Positions 58,798 to 64,000 of a stretch of DNA of 64,000 bases are shown here, piece after piece. Position numbers and translations under genes: made by a program. This DNA comes from Sporomusaceae bacterium (GTDB lineage Bacteria > Bacillota_C > Negativicutes > Sporomusales_B > UBA7701): the NCBI GenBank assembly GCA_022839045.1, contig JALHDI010000010.1, positions 38,179 to 102,178 on the forward strand. Direction: 5' to 3'. Numbering within the stretch: position 1 is the stretch's first letter; each line of letters begins with the position of its first letter. The notes below the pieces were generated by a model. That model did not search any database. It had not been told where the DNA came from and worked only from the letters and a program-made list of their open reading frames with translations.

Positions 58798-60031
58798 GCT
58801 TTTCCACCTCCTTTTCAATAGTGGTCGCCGGCCTGTTGCCATGTTTGTCTGCTCCCATTCCCAAGGCCAGCGCCATGTTGCCAAGTATTGCCTCTTGCAT
58901 CTTATCGATGCTGATGCTGTCCTCCACCGTGTGGCAGTGCTGTTCTTCCGAGGGGGCGAAAACGATTACCTTGCTACCCTTTGCGCGGAAATGCCCGCCG
59001 TCGGTGGCAAAGCCGCACATCCCCACCTTGACTTCGCGGTCGAAAGCAGTTTGGAGGATAGCCTGCGCCCTGACCACATCGGCGTCATCGGGACTAGTGA
59101 CAAAACTCGGTTCGCCTGCGGGAGCCCGGCCCTTAAACCCGTTGTAGCAAACGAGATCCCGCATTTTTATTTCGATATCGGCGGTTACCCCTGGTATCAG
59201 GCAGTCGTCGACCAGCGCCCTGATCCGCTGCAGCAGACTCGCTTCCGAATCCCCGGGGATGTTACGGCAATCCAGGGACAGTTCCACTCTTCCCGGGGTA
59301 ACGTTGCTGCTGGTCTGGTCGGTGGAATACAAAGTCGGAGCCAGAGAGGTCGTTCCGAACATGGGATCGGCTTTCATTTGCAGATTTTCCAGCGCCAAAA
59401 TCAGCCGGGCGGCGGCGAAATGAGGGTTGCTGCCGAGGGCAGGCATGCTGGCGTGCGCGGATTTGCCGCGGAAAGTGATGTCGAACTGGCACCGGCCGCG
59501 GTGGCCGATCCTGATCTCGTTGTTGGTCGCCTCTCCCAATACCACGATCGCCGGGGCCAGCGTCTGCGAGAGGTGGATGCTGCCGAACCCCGCCGTCTCC
59601 TCGTGGATGACGCCAACGACCCAAATGTCGCCCGGCGGCACCAGGCCCGCTTTTTTCAAGGCGGCCACCGCTACGAGCTGGCAGGCGAACGCCCCCTTGG
59701 TATCGCTGGCCCCGAGCCCCCAAATCCTGCCGTCAGCCACCGTACCCGCGAAGGGGTCGTATTTCCAGGCTGAGCTGCTGGGGGCGACCGTGTCCAGGTG
59801 ACAGTTGAACATAATCGCTTTTGCGCCGCCGCCTTTTATACAGCCGATGACATTGCCGGCTTCATCCACCGTGACGGAATCGAACGCCAGATCGCGCATA
59901 TAACTGGCCGTAAGGGCGGCCATCCCACCCTCGTTTCCGGACACGCTGGGGGTTTGGATCATTCGTTGGGTCATCTTCACGGCCGGGTTCACCAGACTGG
60001 CGGCCAGTTCCCTAAGAAGTGCAATATCCAT
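58790..60031 (-). CDS. M20-family peptidase/deacylase (ArgE/DapE-like)
   Basis: A 413-residue M20 metallopeptidase. Metal ligands are visible: His in MFNCHLDTVAP, Asp in GASDTKGAFA, Glu in GVIHEETAGFG and a late His in SEEQHCHTVEDS. A lid domain lies in the middle. AGGGGG precedes the ATG at 60031. It likely removes an acyl group or splits a dipeptide, feeding an amino acid to the PLP enzyme encoded upstream. Confidence 0.85.
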   Translation of the reverse strand: MDIALLRELAASLVNPAVKMTQRMIQTPSVSGNEGGMAALTASYMRDLAFDSVTVDEAGNVIGCIKGGGAKAIMFNCHLDTVAPSSSAWKYDPFAGTVADGRIWGLGASDTKGAFACQLVAVAALKKAGLVPPGDIWVVGVIHEETAGFGSIHLSQTLAPAIVVLGEATNNEIRIGHRGRCQFDITFRGKSAHASMPALGSNPHFAAARLILALENLQMKADPMFGTTSLAPTLYSTDQTSSNVTPGRVELSLDCRNIPGDSEASLLQRIRALVDDCLIPGVTADIEIKMRDLVCYNGFKGRAPAGEPSFVTSPDDADVVRAQAILQTAFDREVKVGMCGFATDGGHFRAKGSKVIVFAPSEEQHCHTVEDSISIDKMQEAILGNMALALGMGADKHGNRPATTIEKEVEKHG

Positions 60032-60041
60032 GTGCGTCCCC

Positions 60042-61220
60042 CTACAGTTTGGCAAGTGCCTGTTCGAAATCAGCCACGATATCCTCGATATCCTCGATAC
60101 CGACCGACACGCGGATCAGGCCGTCGCCGACGCCGTAGGACTCGCGCTCGGCCACGGGAATGGCGCGGTGGGACGTCTTGCCGGGATGGGAAGTGGTGGT
60201 CGACGGCCCCGCCAGGCTGGGGACAAGTTCCACCAGCTGCAAATCTTCGATAACCGCGCGGGCGCCGGCAAGCTCGCCTTTCACCGTGAAGCTCAGCATG
60301 CCGCCGAACCCGTCCGCAAGCTGCTTGCAGGCGATTTGGTGGGACTTGGAATTTTTGAGCCCGGAATAGTTGACCGCTGTCACTTTCGGATGGCTTTCGA
60401 GATATTCCGCCAACTGCAGAGCGTTGGCGGAATGCCGCTCCATCCTGAGGGCGAGAGTCTTCAGGCCGCGGAGAACCAGCCAGGCGTCGAACGGGCTCAG
60501 CGTCGGGCCCAGCGTCGTGCCGACTTTTCTAACCTTGTCGATAAACGCTTTGGGGCCGACAACGACCCCGCCGGTGATATCGCTGTGCCCGTTGAGATAT
60601 TTCGTGGCACTGTGGACGACTACATCCGCGCCGTGGGCGATCGGGCGGCAATGGAACGGCGAGGCGAACGTATTGTCGACGAATACCTTGGCGCCGACCT
60701 TGCCGGCCAGGCGGGCCACTTCGGCGACATCGATGACCTCCATCAGCGGATTGCAGATGGTTTCCAGATAAACCACCTTGGTATTGGGCTTGATGGCCTT
60801 TTCGACCGCGGCAAGGTCGGTGAAATCCACGAGGGTAACGTCAACCCCTACGCGGGGAATCTCGTTTTTCAACAGGGAATAAGTGCCGCCGTAAAGCACC
60901 TGGTGAGCGACCACGTGATCGCCGCTCTCTACGCCGGCCAAAAGCGCCATGGCGATCGCCGCCATACCCGACGAATACGCGGCTGCCGTCTCTCCACCCT
61001 CCAGCAGGGCGACGGCCTGTTCCAACTGCTCTACGCCGGGGTTGCTTATCCGGGAATAAATATAGCCGGAAGATTTCTGCTCATAAATGTCGTCGATCTG
61101 TTGCAGCGTGTCGAAAGTCCATACTGACGAGGCAAAAATCGGTGATACTTTGGCTTGAGTAACTGACTGGATAACTTTTGACCCCGCATGTACTGCCATG
61201 GTTCCCATTCGCTTTTTCAT
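60042..61220 (-). CDS. Cys/Met metabolism PLP enzyme (gamma-lyase/synthase type)
   Basis: A 392-residue member of the cystathionine gamma-synthase/methionine gamma-lyase family. PLP-binding lysine is in VVVHSATKYLNGHSDITGG, with YSSGMAAIAMALLAG and the C-terminal GLIRVSVGIEDIEDI. AGGAGG sits just before the ATG at 61220. It is the first gene of a sigma-54 operon with a peptidase and symporter, so a degradative gamma-lyase role on a sulfur amino acid is more likely than biosynthesis; the exact reaction is not readable. Confidence 0.85.
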   Translation of the reverse strand: MKKRMGTMAVHAGSKVIQSVTQAKVSPIFASSVWTFDTLQQIDDIYEQKSSGYIYSRISNPGVEQLEQAVALLEGGETAAAYSSGMAAIAMALLAGVESGDHVVAHQVLYGGTYSLLKNEIPRVGVDVTLVDFTDLAAVEKAIKPNTKVVYLETICNPLMEVIDVAEVARLAGKVGAKVFVDNTFASPFHCRPIAHGADVVVHSATKYLNGHSDITGGVVVGPKAFIDKVRKVGTTLGPTLSPFDAWLVLRGLKTLALRMERHSANALQLAEYLESHPKVTAVNYSGLKNSKSHQIACKQLADGFGGMLSFTVKGELAGARAVIEDLQLVELVPSLAGPSTTTSHPGKTSHRAIPVAERESYGVGDGLIRVSVGIEDIEDIVADFEQALAKL

Positions 61221-61246
61221 ATAATCGCCTCCTGACATATAATACG

Positions 61247-61262
61247 TGCAATTTTTATGCCA
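61247..61262 (-). promoter_or_regulatory. Sigma-54 promoter
   Basis: Minus strand TGGCAT-AAAAA-TTGCA: the invariant GG and GC are correctly spaced. It lies 27 bp before the PLP-enzyme start. A dyad CCATGaATTT/AAATcCATGG (61260-61281) overlaps its upstream edge. Confidence 0.8.
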
Positions 61263-61382
61263 TGAATTTGAAAATCCATGGCCGCCGTTTTGGGTAAGTA
61301 ATAATAAATTATAGGAAAATAGAAAACAAACCAGCGATAATTATCGGAAAAGGCTTTTTCCGGTCAGCGGCGAATGTAATTC

Positions 61383-61402
61383 TGCAAAAGTTCGTTTTTG
61401 CG
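61383..61402. promoter_or_regulatory. Candidate sigma-54 activator site
   Basis: TGCAAAA-5 nt-TTTTTGCG is an inverted repeat about 120 bp upstream of the sigma-54 promoter, a usual enhancer distance. A similar repeat lies at 63551-63577, before the other sigma-54 promoter. Confidence 0.45.
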
Positions 61403-61438
61403 AAGGGCTTTTCCCTAATCTGAGTAGGAGGAGTGACA

Positions 61439-63430
61439 ATGCCTGTTGTTAAAAAGTCAAACCAGCCGAATCTTGTCCCTGCCGAAAGGATTGTGCACTA
61501 CTCGGAATGGGAAAAGTTCATTTACGAAGGAGTCATCTCCGAGGGAGTCCGCGAACTCATCCGCGAATCGTGGGAACGCTGCGCGAGAATGAAGGTTGAT
61601 CCCTTCGTTCTCGGGGCCCGCAGGATACTTACGGCGGCTGAACTGGAAGCCCGCAAACAGCGGCGGAAAAACTTTCTCGAAATAGGCACCCCCCACGTCA
61701 GAACCCTTTACGGGCTCGTCAGGGACAGCGGTTTCACGCTGTTTCTGACCGACGAGGAAGGGGTCATCCTCCTGCTGGAAGGCGACCCTAAGGAGCTTGA
61801 GCGGCAACAACGGATAAATCTCGTCGAAGGCGCCGTATGGACCGAGAGCGAAACCGGCACCAACGCCGTGGGCACGGCCATCGCCACCGCCAAACCCATC
61901 CAGATCGTCGGCGGGGAGCATTACTGCTCCTCCCAGCATGAAATCACCTGCTCGGCGGCGCCGATTTTCGGGCCTGGCGACGAATTCATCGGCATCCTGA
62001 ACATGTCGGCGGCGAGCAAAAAGGTGCATTCCCACACCCTCGGCATGGTCGTCGCGGCCGCCAAGGCCATCGAAAACGAGCTGAGGATCAAAAGGGCCCT
62101 CGAAGCCCTGATAGCCGCCAATAATCTTATGGAGACGACCCTGGTCGCCGTGCCGGAAGGGATCGTGACCCTCGACAAACACGGCAACGTCGGCCATCTC
62201 AACCCGCGCGCCGCCCAGCTCCTGGGCGTTGCCGAGGGCGAAGTCATCGGCCGGCATATAAACGTCGTCTTCAATTGCATGCCGCCCCTCTCGCAGATTA
62301 TCGAAAAGGGCGCGGTGATGGAAAACGTTCAGGTCGCTTTTGAAAGAGGGCGGGACACCGTCCGCTACACCATCAACGCCAGAGCGATCGCCTCCCAGTC
62401 CACCGGCATCACCGGCGCGTTGATCGTCATTCACGGCAAGGAGGTCCACCGCCTTGTCAACGAAATGACCGGCGCCCATGCCCAACTTACTTTTCACAAC
62501 ATCATCGGCGGCAGCAAAAAAATGGCCCAGGCCAGAGATCTGGCCCGTAGCGCCGCGCTCACCAACTCCACCGTACTGCTGCTGGGAGAAAGCGGCACCG
62601 GCAAAGAGCTGTTCGCGCAAAGCATCCATAACGGCAGCCGGCGCAAGGGACCGTTCATCGCCGTCAACTGCAGCGCCATTCCCCGTACCCTCATCGAGAG
62701 CGAACTATTCGGCTACGAGGCCGGCAGCTTCACGGGCGCCAGCCGCACCGGCCGCCCTGGCAAATTCGAGCTGGCCCACGGCGGGACCATTTTTCTCGAC
62801 GAAATTGGCGACATGCCGCTCGATCTGCAGGCCATCCTCCTCCGGGTGCTTCAGGAACGGGCCGTGGTTCGGGTGGGCGGCCACAAGCCGATCGACATAA
62901 ACGTACGCGTAATCGCCGCCACCAACAGAGACTTGCTCGCCAAGGTCCGCGACGGATCTTTCCGCGAAGACCTCTACTTTCGTCTCAACGTCGTAACCGT
63001 TAATATTCCGCCGCTCCGGGAACGGAAAGAAGACATCCCCCTGCTGGTCGAGTACCTGCTGCCGCAGATCAGCAGGCGGATGGGGAAAACCGTGCAAAGC
63101 GTCACGCCGCGCGTGCTCAGGCACCTCCAGGAATATCAGTGGCCGGGAAATGTGCGCGAACTGGAAAACCTGCTGGAGCGGGGCGCCGTCGTCGCCAAGG
63201 GCGCAATCCTCGATACCGGCGACATCCCCGAAGCGAGGGTGAAAATAGAACCTTTTCAGCCTGGCCGGACGGAAGAAATGCTGACCCTGTCCGAAATTGA
63301 GAAAAGGGCCCTGATCGCCACCCTTAAACAGACCAACAACCTGGTAAAAGCCGCCGGCATTCTCGGGATCAGCAGAAGCACGCTTTATCGGAAGATAAGC
63401 GAATACAACATCACCATCGCCGAAACCTGA
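61439..63430 (+). CDS. Sigma-54-dependent activator, AcoR-like
   Basis: A 663-residue enhancer-binding protein. Order: N-terminal region and GAF domain (~60-220; [20 protein letters not shown]), PAS domain (~225-320; [20 protein letters not shown]), AAA+ (~350-590) with Walker [10 protein letters not shown], the sigma-54 contact loop [15 protein letters not shown], and a Fis-type helix-turn-helix (~620-660). The ATG at 61439 follows GGAGGAG. It is divergent from the PLP-enzyme operon and upstream of a second sigma-54 promoter, so it probably activates both. The ligand is likely a small molecule sensed by the GAF or PAS domain. Confidence 0.88.
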   Translation: MPVVKKSNQPNLVPAERIVHYSEWEKFIYEGVISEGVRELIRESWERCARMKVDPFVLGARRILTAAELEARKQRRKNFLEIGTPHVRTLYGLVRDSGFTLFLTDEEGVILLLEGDPKELERQQRINLVEGAVWTESETGTNAVGTAIATAKPIQIVGGEHYCSSQHEITCSAAPIFGPGDEFIGILNMSAASKKVHSHTLGMVVAAAKAIENELRIKRALEALIAANNLMETTLVAVPEGIVTLDKHGNVGHLNPRAAQLLGVAEGEVIGRHINVVFNCMPPLSQIIEKGAVMENVQVAFERGRDTVRYTINARAIASQSTGITGALIVIHGKEVHRLVNEMTGAHAQLTFHNIIGGSKKMAQARDLARSAALTNSTVLLLGESGTGKELFAQSIHNGSRRKGPFIAVNCSAIPRTLIESELFGYEAGSFTGASRTGRPGKFELAHGGTIFLDEIGDMPLDLQAILLRVLQERAVVRVGGHKPIDINVRVIAATNRDLLAKVRDGSFREDLYFRLNVVTVNIPPLRERKEDIPLLVEYLLPQISRRMGKTVQSVTPRVLRHLQEYQWPGNVRELENLLERGAVVAKGAILDTGDIPEARVKIEPFQPGRTEEMLTLSEIEKRALIATLKQTNNLVKAAGILGISRSTLYRKISEYNITIAET

Positions 63431-63523
63431 CCTATCTTGCCGCCGAATCGGTCCGGCAACCACGAACTGATCTAAAATCGGCCATCCGTGACCTGAAATG
63501 GGACATTTTTCGACCAGAAGTCC

Positions 63524-63549
63524 GCCGGGAGGAATCCCGGCCCTTTTTT
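63524..63549 (+). terminator. Intrinsic terminator of the activator gene
   Basis: GCCGGGA-GGAA-TCCCGGC followed by CCTTTTTT, about 95 bases after the stop of the sigma-54 activator. Confidence 0.8.
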
Positions 63550-63550
63550 A

Positions 63551-63577
63551 TGCAAAAAAACCCGGCGATTTTTTGCG
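63551..63577. promoter_or_regulatory. Candidate sigma-54 activator site
   Basis: TGCAAAAAAA-8 nt-TTTTTTGCG, an inverted repeat resembling that at 61383-61402; it starts about 47 bp upstream of the second sigma-54 promoter. Confidence 0.4.
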
Positions 63578-63597
63578 CAAACCGCTGGTCGACGACT

Positions 63598-63613
63598 TGG
63601 CATGATATTTGCA
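63598..63613 (+). promoter_or_regulatory. Sigma-54 promoter
   Basis: TGGCAT-GATAT-TTGCA, the same form as the divergent sigma-54 promoter near 61.25 kb, 43 bp before the GcvH-like start. Confidence 0.8.
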
Positions 63614-63655
63614 ATGTATAGGGGCGGCAAACCGCAGCAAAGGAGTTGATGTTTT

Positions 63656-64000
63656 TTGCAGGTCGACAAGTACAGTTTTCCCGACGATTATTATTTCGAC
63701 AAGCATCACTTCTGGGCCAGGCCGGAAGGCGAGCTTGTCGTCATGGGCATGACCGAATACGCCACGGCTATGGCGGGCGAGATGGTCTTCGTCGAAGTCG
63801 TTGGCCCCGGGAAAAAGGTTCAGCAGGACAAGGCGTTCATGTCGGTGGAATCCGGCAAATGGGTGGGCAGAGTTTTTGCCACCTTTTCCGGGGAAGTTGC
63901 CGAATTCAACGAAGAGCTGGAATTCGAACCTGCCCTTATCAACCGCGATCCATACGGCGACGGCTGGCTGGTGAAGATCAGACCCGACAACCTGGAGGCG
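63656..64000 (+). CDS. GcvH-like lipoyl carrier protein (cut by window end)
   Basis: The first 115 codons of a glycine-cleavage H-protein-like carrier. The likely start is TTG at 63656, ten bases after AAGGAG. Visible features: HHFWARPEGELVVMGMTEYA, a lipoylation-type site in SVESGKWVGRVF (canonical ESVK-like; here ESGK), and the ending DGWLVKIRPDN typical of H proteins. It is expressed from a sigma-54 promoter, unusual for housekeeping gcvH, so it probably belongs to a catabolic lipoyl system continuing beyond the window. Confidence 0.78.
   Translation, partial: MQVDKYSFPDDYYFDKHHFWARPEGELVVMGMTEYATAMAGEMVFVEVVGPGKKVQQDKAFMSVESGKWVGRVFATFSGEVAEFNEELEFEPALINRDPYGDGWLVKIRPDNLEA

Noticed and set aside
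61260..61281. Dyad overlapping the sigma-54 promoter as the activator's enhancer
   Set aside because: It overlaps the -24 element, too close for a usual enhancer site; it might be a repressor site or chance. The repeat at 61383 is better placed.
1..64000. CRISPR arrays, tRNA or rRNA genes, prophage or intact transposons
   Set aside because: No regularly spaced repeats, cloverleaf-like genes, ribosomal RNA segments, integrases or transposases were seen on reading both strands.

Overview
This window looks like chromosome from a diderm, anaerobic Firmicute of the Negativicutes (Sporomusaceae-like). The evidence is GC-rich coding DNA with strong AGGAGG-type ribosome sites alongside outer-membrane machinery: two TonB-dependent receptors, two complete ExbB-ExbD-TonB sets and a TolC-like remnant. 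There are also anaerobe-type Fe-S proteins: an [FeFe]-hydrogenase-like sensor, FeoAB and an orange-protein (ORP/Mrp) cluster. No rRNA, tRNA, CRISPR array or intact insertion sequence was seen. Genus is inference.

Layout. 0-5 kb: small metal/thiol-related genes (CGGC protein, ArsR with a split ArsP-type permease, an MBL hydrolase) mixed with gene remnants (TolC-like, Nramp-like). 4-7.5 kb: a methyltransferase fused to a YkoF-like domain, convergent with a THI5/SsuA-type ABC importer. 7.5-9 kb: a frameshifted [FeFe]-hydrogenase-like Fe-S protein. 9-12.2 kb: znuACB and a Zur-like regulator. 12.3-19.2 kb: a CDF transporter, a NifU-like scaffold, and an ORP-like cluster (three NifX-like proteins or domains, MrpORP, two P-loop ferredoxin ATPases, DUF5320, DUF134). 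Four nearly identical 20-bp palindromes sit before the hydrogenase-like gene, the CDF gene, the DUF5320 gene and the DUF134 gene and probably define one regulon. 19.4-26 kb: iron acquisition (FeoAB with a Fur box, flavodoxin, Fur-type regulator, TonB1/ExbD1/ExbB1).

26.6-36 kb: an Hmu-like tetrapyrrole operon: TonB receptor, DUF4198 protein, DUF2162 membrane protein, ExbB-like channel, DUF2149 protein, and a CobN-like protein with an N-terminal export signal and a C-terminal membrane anchor. It is flanked on both sides by Fur-box promoters that drive short, terminator-ended, non-coding transcripts sharing a sequence box. This is a candidate family of Fur-controlled small RNAs.

36.1-55.3 kb: one apparent minus-strand transcription unit of thirteen genes, starting at a good sigma-A promoter and carrying two look-alike intrinsic terminators in its leaders: ExbB2, ExbD2, TonB2, beta-propeller lipoprotein, an ECF S-component fused to a large extracytoplasmic region, a double ECF ATPase, EcfT, cytoplasmic CobN, a second TonB receptor, a ChlI-ChlD fusion, ChlI, and an ABC-2 exporter. 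Together the two CobN units suggest import and metal removal or insertion on tetrapyrroles. The substrate cannot be read from sequence.

55.3-64 kb: a decayed larC, a soluble chemoreceptor, and a sigma-54 amino-acid module: a PLP gamma-lyase-type enzyme, an M20 peptidase, DUF3311 and a sodium symporter. It is divergent from an AcoR-like sigma-54 activator, and a second sigma-54 promoter drives a GcvH-like gene cut by the window end.
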